The position numbers were made by a program, and so were the translations under genes. Positions 1 to 7,852 of a stretch of DNA of 20,000 nt are shown here, in pieces (position 1 is the stretch's first letter; each line of letters opens with the position of its first letter). The stretch spans positions 9,327,501 to 9,347,500 of the forward strand of contig WPIO01000009.1 in NCBI GenBank assembly GCA_009760855.2, written 5' to 3'. The stretch is from Cristatella mucedo. Taxonomy: Eukaryota > Bryozoa > Phylactolaemata > Cristatellidae. The notes under the pieces were generated by a model. The model was not told the origin of the DNA, ran no database searches, and worked only from the letters and a program-made list of their open reading frames with translations.

Positions 1-875
1 GGCATATACACGCACTGAACTCAGTCTGACACGGATTTCGTATAGCGCTAGTGCACAGAGAGTAACCAGCAACGAACAACTCAGGGAACGGAAGCTGCGG
101 TAACAACTTCCGTTGCCGTCCTATCTGAATGTACTTCCTGTTGAAGTTGTGGTCTCATGGATGCTAAATTATTTTCACCCAAATGCTTTGGTCTGGCGAC
201 TAATTCATAAGCAGCTACGCTAATAGAGTTTACGTTCGAATGAGCGCCTGGGAGTTATGCGAATATGTCTAGACGTCGCGATAAGTGCGCCCTTGAGCCC
301 TGCTTCGGCTGCTTAATCTTCTCATTCACACAATTAATTCATGAATTTCACTGCTAGCTTCTTTATGTCGAAAAATACTGAAGCGAGAAAGGCTAAACGT
401 ATCAGAGAGTAAGTCACATTTGAATCAACCGCCATAAATAACCATGTCTCGTTCTGGCGCTGACCCTCTTTCCGGTTCCGGACCGTAGTTCGCGTCGCGT
501 TAGAAGTCGAGGGAGGTCGCGAGAGGTGCTCGAACGTAATAGGTGGTGTTCATAGATTCTCAATGGTGGCGGTGGTGCTCCGAAGTGTAATAATAAAATT
601 CTACCCGGTTTATTAGGTAGTTTTTTACTCTATACAATCTTAATACGAACAGCCTTAGCCCTCCGACTGTTTTCCTGTAGAGTGGCTCGGCTGCCTAAGG
701 AATGGAGTTGTTTTCCCTGGCCGGGATTCGGCGTCCGAGCGAATTATGCTATTTGGATTTAAGTGAAGTGCACTTTAGAGGCCTGAAAATCAGCATTATG
801 CTCGCTGCATTGCTGCGTCGCGGTGGCGGGTTGGGTAACGACGTTGTGGGTGCCTCAGCGAGATCATAAACCTGG
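1..875. other. Unassigned DNA, no gene recognised
   Basis: I find no long open frame, RNA gene or repeat that I recognise here. Base composition is mixed, with a short G-rich purine stretch around 500-580 and an AT-rich patch at 585-655. It abuts the 3' end of an antisense L2 fragment. It may be intergenic or intronic DNA, or diverged repeats I cannot identify by eye. Confidence 0.4.
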
Positions 876-1391
876 ATACAATAATAAAAAATATACATTT
901 GTAAAGCGCTGTCAGAGAACTCAATCTTTTTGTAGGTACTCAACATATGCTGTAAAGGAAGCTTGATCGAATGGTTAGTGGTAGCGTGCTCAATGACAAC
1001 AGCCGTAGCATAGTGGTGACATGCACAGGGGTAAGCGTGCGAATATGTTTAGTAGCAGCATGCACGAAGTCAGCACGCATGAGCACATGAAGGAAAAATC
1101 ACATGGACCCACTAAATGCTGTGATAAGTAGATGCTCTTTTAGCTGCCTTTTAAATGTGGTCAAGTCAGTAGGTGACGTGTTGCAAGTCGGAAGCAAGTT
1201 CCAGGCTTTGGGAGCATACGAACTCAATGCACGGTCTCCAAAGGATTTGAGGTTTGTACGAGGTATAGATTAACAGTTGAATTCCGAAAAGCGGGTGGTA
1301 CGATGCTTGGCCTGGTGTGGGAGTAGATCCGATAGATAGAATGGAGCCAAAGAATGAAGGGATCTAAAAGTGAGCGACAAAACCTTGAAGT
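876..1391 (-). mobile_element. L2-type non-LTR retrotransposon, 3' part (antisense fragment A)
   Basis: Read on the minus strand, this is the C-terminal coding end, 3'UTR and tail of an L2-like LINE. The coding part at about 1270-1391 reads DFKVLSLTFRSLHSLAPFYL, which matches the sense copies at 1566 and 4287. The AAAGCGC...CAGAGAACTCAAT tail lies at about 895-935, next to a short AATAATAAA stretch at 880. It begins at the codons for DFKVL, about 110 bp downstream of where the antisense fragment at 2089-2640 stops. The two are therefore probably one insertion split by the sense L2 at 1392-2088. The frame is decayed and nothing here can be expressed as an intact enzyme. Confidence 0.8.
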
Positions 1392-2088
1392 CGGATGTGT
1401 TTCTTGACTGGGAGCCAGCGCTTGCTTGTCTACCGGCCTGTGCAACCAGGCGCTTACACCTGGTGCAAAACTCTGCAGCTAGGCTGGTCTGTCGTGAGCG
1501 TCGCAGTTGCCACATCCCACCACTTCTCGCCGACCTGTACTGGTTTCCAGTCAAGCAACGGATTGACTTCAAGGTTTTGTCGCTCACTTTTAGGTCCATT
1601 CATTCTTTGGCTCCAGCCTACCTATCAGATCTACTCTTCCACCAGGCCAAGCATCGTACCACCCGCTTTTCGGAATCTAACTATTTACAAATACCTCGTA
1701 CAAGCCTCAAATCCTGTGGAGACCGTGCATTTAGTTCATATGCTCCCAAAGCCTGGAACTCACTCCCGACTTGCGTCAAAACATCCCCTGACTTGACCAC
1801 ATTAAAAAGAATAAAAAAAACGCACCTATTTAGGAGAGCATTCAGTGGGTCCCTGTGATTCGTCCTTCAGGAGCTTATGCATGCTGACACTGTGCATGCT
1901 GCCACAAACCGCACTTGCATGCTGACCCTGTGCATGTCACCCCTAACCATGTTTTTCATCTTGTCTATCAAGCATGATACCACTCACCATTCGATCGCGT
2001 TTCCTTTGCAGAAAATGTAAAGCACCTAGAAAGAGATTGAGGTCTCTGAGGGCACTTTATCAAGTGTATTATTGCTATTATTATTAAG
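1392..2088 (+). pseudogene. L2-type retrotransposon, 5'-truncated copy with C-terminal ORF and tail (fragment B)
   Basis: This is a sense fragment of the L2 ORF2 C-terminal region followed by its 3'UTR and tail. The open frame runs to a stop at 1856-1858. It contains LVQNSAARLVCRERRSCH (about 1462-1515), then LSDLLFHQAKHRTTRFSESN, then APKAWNSLPT and KKTHLFRRAF near the end. This region lies downstream of the reverse-transcriptase core and carries no catalytic Asp. The tail AGCACCTAGAAAGAGATTGA at about 2021-2040 is followed by an impure (ATT)n at 2065-2085. It lies inside an antisense L2, so it is a nested, 5'-truncated insertion. Its first ~30 bp match other copies poorly, so the left boundary is approximate. 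Confidence 0.8.
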
Positions 2089-2640
2089 CGCCTCATTGCA
2101 CACGCCAGTAGACCAGCAAGCAGTGAGTTACAAAAGTCGAGACGGGATGTCACAAAATGCATGAGCCAATTTAGATTTGGTAATGTATCTACGTCTGTAA
2201 CTCCACAAAGTCATAAAGACCACGTGGGTGTTACGAAGGAAAGTTTTGTATAGCGCTCATATCCTAAGCGGCTTTCAGTACGAATTCGGTAGCCAGCAGA
2301 CTTCGTGTCACGCAACAAAGAGAAAGTGGGAAGCATAGCAGAGTCAGGAGAGCAGTTGAGGTAGTGAGTAGCATGATATCCCTGTCGAAGCAAGCCTGAG
2401 TTTTAGCAATCTTATGTCGCTGAAAGTAGGCCGAATTGACTGCGGAGCTGACGTGGCCGTCTTATTAAAGGTCATTTTAGAACAGGACGCCTAAATTTTG
2501 TGTAGATTCAATTGGAGATATGCTGGCAGACCCGATTTTGAGCTCTAAGTGGTTCAGTTTCGGAGTAGCACTTGGTTTGCCGATAACTAGTAAGTCGGTT
2601 TTAAGGGCATAGCTAGTGCTATTTAGAAATTTGAAATCCC
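2089..2640 (-). mobile_element. L2-type retrotransposon, RT-to-C-terminal part (antisense fragment C)
   Basis: On the minus strand this matches the L2 copy at about 3733-4177, from the segment just after the RT active site (KTDLLVIGKPS, near 2600-2570) to SRLDFCNSLLAGLLACAMRRL (about 2150-2090). Stop codons break the frame. A ~184-bp stretch at 2191-2374 has no counterpart in the other copies. The fragment ends abruptly at the (ATT)n tail of fragment B, and its downstream continuation is found on the far side of B at 876-1391. About 109 bp of element sequence is missing between the two pieces. Confidence 0.75.
2191..2374. other. ~184-bp insertion of unknown origin inside antisense L2
   Basis: Aligned by eye with the L2 copy at 4050-4090, the antisense L2 is continuous on both sides but this stretch is absent from the other copies. 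The L2 sequence at the break is GGATACC. The flanks here read GATATC and GATAC in the element's orientation, so a short ~5-bp target duplication is possible. The minus strand is open for most of it (part of a 60-codon frame ending at 2211), but I recognise no protein. There is no obvious Pol III box or terminal inverted repeat. Confidence 0.5.
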
Positions 2641-2644
2641 CGCC

Positions 2645-2840
2645 CTCAAGGTGGGCTAGGCCAGCATATCTGCAATAGCTTAGCCAAGCAATCGGGTGTC
2701 ATGCTTCCAAGTGGTTTTTTCACTTGATGACTCATATCAGCTCCACTGTCAAGTGTGCCAACTTGCAGTTACGAGCTATTGTAAAAATAGAGGCCTGTTT
2801 AGAAAATGGTGTCACATCAAAGCTGGTCCATGCATTTATG
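2645..2840 (+). mobile_element. Old L2-type copy, piece 1 (fragment D)
   Basis: The sense strand matches the L2 copy at about 3935-4110 (around GCCAGCATATCT, then CATATCAGCTCCACTGTCAA, then AAAGCTGGTCCATGCATT). It is visibly more diverged than the copies at 3215 and 7970, with several frame breaks. It is interrupted at about 2840 by an antisense SINE and resumes at 3028. It starts head-to-head with the antisense L2 fragment that ends near 2640, so the two form an imperfect inverted repeat. Confidence 0.75.
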
Positions 2841-3027
2841 GGCATATTGTTACTATTATAAGATGATTCAAAAGCCCCATTTGTATAGCGGCAGAAGAGC
2901 ATTACCGGCCATCCCCACCGAATACAGTTAGTTCAATAAAGTTAGTTCAATACCCACTGCAGCATTCGAACGCACAACCTCGATCGTGAAGAGTGAGCAC
3001 CTTACCTCCCGGGCTATCACGACCCTT
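2841..3027 (-). mobile_element. tRNA-derived SINE (type 1), inserted in the old L2
   Basis: On the minus strand the head reads GGTCGTGATAGCCCGGGAGGTAAGG, with a tRNA-like A-box. It is followed about 30 bp later by GTTCGAATGC, a slightly degraded B-box. The same layout, with nearly the same sequence, recurs at 6788-6938. The body ends with a conserved CTTCTGCCGCTATACAAATG. An internal 13-bp direct repeat (AGTTAGTTCAATA) lies near 2930-2955 and is absent from the 6788 copy. L2 sequence stops at about 2838 and resumes at 3027, so the insertion is clear. Such SINEs are transcribed by Pol III from the internal boxes and moved by a partner LINE (established knowledge). Confidence 0.7.
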
Positions 3028-3062
3028 GACATCCGTCTAGACGTCTGTAACTCATTGCAATC
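3028..3062 (+). mobile_element. Old L2-type copy, piece 2
   Basis: GACATCCGTCTAGACGTCTG and the bases after it match the L2 segment at 4114-4147 (GTGACATCCCGTCTTGACTT). This continues fragment D directly after the SINE. It ends where the next SINE starts, and its own continuation is probably the diverged L2 piece at 5062. Confidence 0.7.
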
Positions 3063-3212
3063 CTTGTTTAGGGGTTAAGGTATTCGTGCTCATCTTTACG
3101 ACCGTGGTCGAGGTCCTAGCTCTGCGGCATATGTGAAGCACCTGGATAGAGATTCATTTATTTGAGGGTGCTATACAGAGGATATCCATATTTATATGTT
3201 TTTATAAACCTC
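3063..3212 (+). mobile_element. tRNA-derived SINE (type 2) with L2-like tail
   Basis: The head contains GGTTAAGGTATTCGTGCTCA (degraded A-box region) and a decayed B-box near 3105-3120. It is followed by TATGTGAAGCACCTGGATAG and an L2-like tail (GAGATTCATTTATTTGAGGG, then CTATACAGAGG). The same tail phrase occurs in the SINEs at 6535 and 7690. It lies between piece 2 of the old L2 and the 5' end of a younger L2. The head is weak, so assignment rests mainly on the tail. Confidence 0.55.
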
Positions 3213-3214
3213 AC

Positions 3215-4812
3215 ACCTTACTAGTAAGTTCCAGTCCGGCTTTAGAGCTAATCACTCCACAGAGTCAGCATTGCTTAGGGTATACAACGACCTACTTAGG
3301 AATGCAGACATGGGTAGAGTGTCTCTGCTTGTTTTGCTCGATCTTTCGGCAGCTTTTGACACCATCGATCACAAAGTTCTTCTACAGCGCCTCTCATCTC
3401 GCCTGGGCATCACTGGCACTGCTCTGCAGTGGTTCAGGTCCTATCTCAGTGGGAGACTTCAGAGTATTGACGTGAATTGAAAAAGATCATCTGAAGTACC
3501 TCTGAAATATGGAGAACCTCAGGGCTCCGTGCTAGGTCCGGTTCTTTTCACGGTTTATACTCTCCATCTTGCTGATGTGATTGCCATGCACAACCTAGGC
3601 TTTTACTTCTATGCGGATGGCACTCAGTTGTACCTTTGCTTTGATCCCTCCCAGCCTTCGAGAACTTCAAGTTCTCTAAACTCACTTGCTGCATGCATTG
3701 ATGAAATCCGCACATGGATGGCAGCACATTTTCTAAAGCTAAACGATGACAAAACTAACTTACTAGTTATGGGCAAACCCAGTGTGATTCAGAAATTGGA
3801 AAGGCTGACTCTCAATATTCTATTGCATATCACTTTGCAGCAAATGTAAAGCGCCTAGAAAGAGATTAAGTTCTCTGAGGGCACTTTATCAAGTGCAATA
3901 TTATTATTATTATTATTATTAAAATTGGCCCTGCCAGAATATCTCCTGTCGAATCAGCTCGAAATCTAGGTGTCATATTCCAAAGCGACCTCTCGTTAGA
4001 CGACCATATCAGCTCCACAGTCAAATCTGCCTATTTTCAGCTTCATAACATTGCTAAAATTCGGGCTTGTTTAGATAAGGATACCACATCTAAGTTGGTA
4101 CATGCATTCGTGACATCCCGTCTTGACTTCTGCAACTCACTGCTTACTGGCCTACTAGCATGTGCGATCAGGCGATTGCAGCTGGTGCAAAACTCCGCAG
4201 CTAGGCTTGTCTGTCGTGAGCGTCGCAGTTGCCACATTACTCCACTTCTCGCCGACCTGCACTGGCTACCAGTCAAGCAGCAGATTGACTTCAAGGTTTT
4301 GTCGCTCACTTTTAGGTACCTTCTTTTTATGGCTCCAGCCTATCTGTCAGATATACTACCCCAGCAGGCCAAGCATCGTACCACCCGCTTTTCGGAATCC
4401 AACAGTCTAGAAATATCTCATACAAACCTTAAATCCTTTGGAGACCGTGCATTTAGTTCATATGCTCCCAAAGCCTGGAACTCCCTCCGACCTGCGTCAG
4501 AACATCCCCTGACCTGACCACATTTAAAAGGAACCTAAAAACACACCTATTGAGGACAGCATTTAGTGGGTCCCTGTGATTCGTCCTTGATGTACTTATG
4601 CGTGCTGACACTGTGCATGCTGCCACTAACGACATTTGCATGCTGACCCTGTGCATGTCACCCCTAACCATATTATTCATTCCGTTTGTTTTTCAAGCAT
4701 GATTTTACTTACCATTCAATTGCATTTCACTTTACAGCAAATGTAAAGCGCCTAGAGAGATTAAGTTCTCTGAGGGGGCTTTATCAAGTGAATTTTTATT
4801 ATTATAATTATT
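3215..4812 (+). pseudogene. L2-type non-LTR retrotransposon, longest copy: reverse transcriptase to 3' tail, inactive (element G)
   Basis: This is the longest L2 copy in the window, 5'-truncated within the RT domain. Reading from 3215 it encodes SKFQSGFRANHSTESALLRV-type sequence, then LLVLLDLSAAFDTIDH, which is the RT block with the first catalytic Asp (about 3325-3372). Next come GEPQGSVLGPVLFTVYTLHL (about 3511-3560) and the active-site block. That block reads YADG, where the family expects YADD and the copy at 8653 has YADD. A TGA stop lies at 3478-3480, where the second copy has Gly. A 109-bp L2 3' end sits at 3820-3928. After it the ORF resumes: SARNLGVIF, LDFCNSLL, LVQNSAARLVCRE and APKAWNSL. 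A one-base deletion near 4484 shifts the frame just before the natural stop. The 3'UTR and tail (AAATGTAAAGCGCCTAGAGA) end at about 4812. No endonuclease domain is present. The element is clearly dead. Confidence 0.88.
3820..3928 (+). mobile_element. Short L2 3'-end insertion inside the L2 ORF
   Basis: About 109 bp beginning TTCTATTGCATATCACTTTG and carrying AAATGTAAAGCGCCTAGAAA, GAGATTAAGTTCTCTGAGGG and (ATT)7 interrupt the RT/connection region. The antisense copy at about 2545-2600 reads straight through this point (LNHLELKIGSASIS), so the host ORF is continuous without the insert. It is a heavily 5'-truncated sense insertion, consistent with target-primed reverse transcription aborting after about 100 bases. 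Confidence 0.85.
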
Positions 4813-4815
4813 ATT

Positions 4816-5061
4816 ATTCGTCCTTCACGTGCTTATGCGTGCTGACACTGTGCATGCTGCCACTAACCACATTTGCATGCTGACCCTGTGCATGTCACCC
4901 CTAACCATATTATTCATTTTGTTTGTTGTTTTTCAAGCATGATTTTACTTACCATTCAATTGCACTTCCCTTTGCAGCAAATGTAAAGCGCCTAGAAAGA
5001 GATTAAGTTCTCTGCGGGCACTTTAGTAAGTGCATTATTATTATTATTATTATTATTATAC
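4816..5061 (+). repeat. Second, tandem copy of the L2 3'UTR and tail
   Basis: ATTCGTCCTTCACGTGCTTA at 4816 repeats ATTCGTCCTTGATGTACTTA at 4578. The two ~238-bp stretches then match almost base for base through GTGCATGTCACCCCTAACCA, the tail block and an ATT run. The junction lies inside the (ATT)n of the first tail. It could be a new truncated L2 insertion into the ATT tract or an unequal tandem duplication. The second copy ends in a longer, purer (ATT)n at 5035-5060. Confidence 0.85.
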
Positions 5062-5545
5062 TAGCAGGTCTTCTTGACTGTGCAATGAGACATTTAGACA
5101 CGTAGAGCTGGTGCACAACTCTGCTGCTAGGCTTTTCTGCCGTGAACATCGCAGCTGCCACCGCACACCACTTCTCGCCGACCTGCACTGGCTACCCATC
5201 AAACAGCGTACCGACTTTAAGATACTGTCATTCACAGTGGGTCCCTTCAATCTCTTCTCTGATCAATGGATGCGAAAGACTTCCCAATCAGGCTTTATAT
5301 AGTACCACCCGCTCCTCTCACTCAAGTTGGTTAGCCTCCAACCAACCTCGAATCCTCTCAAGACCATGCTTAAGGCTTGTAAGCTCCCAAAGCCTAGAAC
5401 ATATTCCCGACTGACGTCACAACTTCTTCTCACTGGAAACTGTTCAAAAAAGTTTCTATAAACCAACCTGCTCCTTGGAGCACTTGCTCCGTCACTTTAA
5501 AAATGTTCCTTGTCTGCTTGTGCGTGCTGAAGCTGCAAATACAAC
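5062..5545 (+). mobile_element. Diverged L2-type C-terminal fragment, probable piece 3 of the old copy
   Basis: It contains GAGCTGGTGCACAACTCTGC, CACCGCACACCACTTCTCGC and CTGCACTGGCTACCCATCAA, which match the L2 C-terminal region at 4180-4270. The encoded ADLHWLPIKQRTDFKILSF is recognisable at about 5182-5238. After that, similarity is weak but traceable (AGCTCCCAAAGCCTAGAACA at 5382) to GTGCGTGCTGAAGCTG at 5520-5536. It has no tail and several indels. It begins at the same element position (about 4148 in the long copy) where the old L2 piece at 3028-3062 stops. It is therefore probably that element's downstream part, pushed 2 kb away by later insertions. Confidence 0.7.
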
Positions 5546-5621
5546 TTATATAAATACAAGTCACTCGTGCAGCACTCTACAAGATCCTAATAATTTCTAC
5601 CCAAGCGCATAACTTATGCAA

Positions 5622-5740
5622 CAGGGCTCGCGTCCACGGCCTCGGCCGTCAGATGCAATGACCTTAACTTCGGTCATCAAGGGCGAGCACCGTTACCATT
5701 TGGCCAAAGTCAGGGAGGTGACGGCCATCTTATTTTTACG
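5622..5740 (-). mobile_element. tRNA-derived SINE head fragment
   Basis: On the minus strand, TTTGGCCAAATGGTAACGGT resembles an A-box region. It is followed by GTGCTCGCCCTTGATGACCG and, about 45 bp on, GTGGACGCGAGCCC as a B-box with two changes. The GTGCTCGCC phrase is shared with the SINE at 7690. No L2-like tail follows, so this is a partial copy. Confidence 0.5.
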
Positions 5741-5917
5741 AGTATAACTCACACTTTTTCCAATTCTTTTTGAAAAAATAAATCTACGACTAATACAGTG
5801 CAAGTCAAGTATTGTCAACATTAAAAAAAATCCCTCCTTGCCTACCTGTCTTGACTGCTCAACTTTTTAATACATGATTAACTAGTTTATGCTATACTTT
5901 ACTTTAGCTGGCCATAA

Positions 5918-6073
5918 ACCCTAAAATGGCGAATTTCAAGCATGCTGGGTGGACGTGGAGATGACGTAATCTGTGAGGGAAATGAGGATTCAGACATTGA
6001 CCATGCTGCAAAAGACTCTGAAGATGTTGACAGTGATAGTGACGACGAGTTTCTTGCTAACTGTGATTTTTAA
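5918..6073 (+). pseudogene. Possible C-terminal remnant of a pogo/Tigger-type DDE transposase
   Basis: The frame open from 5918 to the TAA at 6071-6073 reads KWRISSMLGGRGDDVICE, followed by a strongly acidic end (EDSD, DSEDVDSDSDDEF). Pogo/Tigger-type transposases often end with a 'K-G-I-S-N-A-L-D-G-x-E-D-D' motif and an acidic tail. The match of I-S-x-x-L-x-G-x-x-D-D and the acidic run, followed at once by a stop, suggest this identity. Upstream, no DDE catalytic segment is readable, so only the last ~50 codons remain. The surrounding AT-rich sequence includes CTACGACTAATAC (about 5786) and TGCGACTAATAAT (about 6164), possibly element-end sequence. A host gene exon encoding an acidic tail is the alternative. 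The protein family is inferred from a short motif only. Confidence 0.45.
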
Positions 6074-6534
6074 AGCAAACTAATAGTAATAAAAAGTGAG
6101 CTAAATATTCAGTAATAATATTTTTCAATAACAGCTTTACAAAAATTGTCCATATATTTAGGATGCGACTAATAATCATAAAAATGCGGTATATTTACAC
6201 CATAAAATTCCAGAATACGCAAAGTGGCTCGAAAAAGATTTAGCTATCGAAGGATGCAATGCAAATTTCTTACTATTCTTATTATCTATTTGGGCCTGCC
6301 CTATTGTCGGCATCCCGCATTGCTTATCTGTGACATCATAGGAAATCTCCTTCCTACTAATGCACCACCGTTTCTCACTGCGCTTTCCTTCGATTATCGT
6401 TCTGTGTGCTCGAAAAGAAATCGTTTTACCATAGCCTAACCGGTCCGTTTCCAGCTCTCACTTGATTTGGGTTAAATAAAACTGGCCTTCGCCTCTGCCA
6501 CCAAGGCCAGGCGGCATTTTAATCATTCCGACAC
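6074..6534. other. AT-rich unassigned DNA
   Basis: Downstream of the transposase-like remnant the DNA is AT-rich to about 6220, then mixed. GCGACTAATAATCATAAAAA at 6165 and ATGCGGTATATTTACACC at 6184 could be the end of the DNA transposon. A 71-codon open frame at 6224-6439 shows no recognisable motif, and I do not call it a gene. Confidence 0.35.
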
Positions 6535-6682
6535 ATATGTACAAATATATACATATAATTAATTTGTACAGCGCCCCAAGAGAGCTTAATCTGTATTCAG
6601 GTGCTTCACATATACCTCGGGGGCTCGAGCCCACGAGCTCAGCCAGACCTTGGTCGGGGCGAGCCCCAAAACGGCTGGACCA
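6535..6682 (-). mobile_element. tRNA-derived SINE (type 2) with L2-like tail
   Basis: On the minus strand: TGGTCCAGCCGTTTTGGGGC, then CTCGCCCCGACCAAGGTCTG, then the B-box GTGGGCTCGAGCCCC. TATATGTGAAGCACCTGAAT and the tail GATTAAGCTCTCTTGGGGCG follow, ending in CTGTACAAAT and an AT-rich microsatellite. The tail is shared with the SINEs at 3063 and 7690 and resembles the L2 tail GATTAAGTTCTCTGAGGGC. Confidence 0.7.
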
Positions 6683-6787
6683 AGCCACACATGTACGTGC
6701 AATGAGAATGTTCATTACGCGATCATATTTTTGCCATCTATCATCAGTTTTCTATAAATAAAATGATTAAATGTTAGTTGATTTAAC

Positions 6788-6938
6788 AGCTTCATTTGTA
6801 TAGCGGCAGAAGAGTATTAACCGCTATCCCCACCACTTGCAGATAGCTGGCAATAAAGGATTGCCCACTGCTGGATTCGAACCCACGACCTCGATTGTGA
6901 AGAACGAGCACCTTACCTCCAGGGCTACCACGGCCCAA
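6788..6938 (-). mobile_element. tRNA-derived SINE (type 1), best-preserved copy
   Basis: On the minus strand it starts GGGCCGTGGTAGCCCTGGAG (A-box) and carries a perfect-looking B-box in GTGGGTTCGAATCC about 45 bp later. The body contains GTGGTGGGGATAGCGGTTAA and ends CTGCCGCTATACAAATGAAG. It is the same family as the SINE at 2841-3027. The tRNA-like half would not fold as a functional tRNA, because I see no matching acceptor arm. Confidence 0.78.
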
Positions 6939-7689
6939 AAGAAGCCACAGACCCACAATGGCAAAGCAGGGGGGATATCGTCAACCTTCATTCTGAAGGC
7001 ATGCGAAATGAGCTTGTTCGCAGCCGCGCTCTGGTACAGATTTCTAGAGTACAGAAACTCGACAACCGATGGAGCGTGCTGGAGCAATGTCAATAACCTT
7101 AGGATTTCAGCTTTATTTGACCCTAAGGATATAAGTTTAGCGGGAAGTCTACACCCAACTGGCAAACTGAGATTTTCGCGACCATTTTCAACTGCAAGCA
7201 GCGTCCTAAGCTCAATCGCAAAATCCAATTAGTCTTCTTGGGCTCATGGGAGATTAAGTGAAGCTGTGTTTATGACGCCGTGGTTAATGAGCAGGTCATT
7301 ATCAGAGGAGAGCCAGTAATTGTGAAACTGGCATCGGGCGTCGACGAAGCTCTTGTCGAACGGTAAACTATGTAGCAGAAGGTAAGAAATCAGACGACGT
7401 CGGTGGAGCCAGAGATACCCTTGCGATCGCTTGAAGACTCGCTCAGGACTTTCTTATCTATTAATTGATAGCTGAGCACGTGATAGGACACGTCACTGTA
7501 GCCGATGCTTCTGAAAGATATTTACGCGGCGTCTTAAAAAAATTCAGCTCCGTATACCAATGCGCGAGGGCGATCTCTTTCTAGCTAGGAGGCTTAGCGT
7601 GAGACTGGCTAATTATCACGCCGCAAGGCTCTATGTAAGACCCGGGATAAAAGCAAACTACCTCGCAGGCAATTCTCAAAAATCCTGAT
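6939..7689. other. Unassigned DNA
   Basis: This ~750-bp stretch has no motif I recognise. Open frames on both strands over 6824-7232 extend from the SINE into it and are mirror shadows rather than a gene. The sequence has balanced composition and no visible repeat. Confidence 0.4.
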
Positions 7690-7852
7690 TTGGCTAAAGG
7701 TGCTCGCCTCGACCAAGATCAAAGTGAATGTATTCGACGACCGAAGCCGTGGGTGGGTGGGTTCGAGCCCCGTGGCGTATGTGAAACGCTCGAATAAGGA
7801 TTAAGTTTTCTTAGGGCGTTGTACAAATCCATTATATATATTTTTTATTCAG
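7690..7852 (+). mobile_element. tRNA-derived SINE (type 2) with L2-like tail
   Basis: TTGGCTAAAGGTGCTCGCCT is an A-box-like head and GTGGGTTCGAGCCCC at about 7757-7771 is a canonical B-box. GGCGTATGTGAAACGCTCGA and the tail GGATTAAGTTTTCTTAGGGC, then GTTGTACAAAT and a TA-rich end, match the 6535 copy in the opposite orientation. This is the clearest type 2 copy in the window. Confidence 0.72.

Noticed and set aside
1270-1599. 109-codon minus-strand frame as one protein
   Set aside because: It crosses the junction between two oppositely oriented L2 fragments: its first half is the shadow of the sense copy and its second half is antisense L2 coding sequence.
6870-6938. A functional tRNA gene on the minus strand
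   Set aside because: The A and B boxes are present, but no acceptor stem or anticodon arm pairing is visible and a SINE body follows; a second copy shares the whole unit.
6824-7232. 131- and 134-codon frames on opposite strands
   Set aside because: Both run through the tRNA-derived SINE and mirror each other; no motif supports either.
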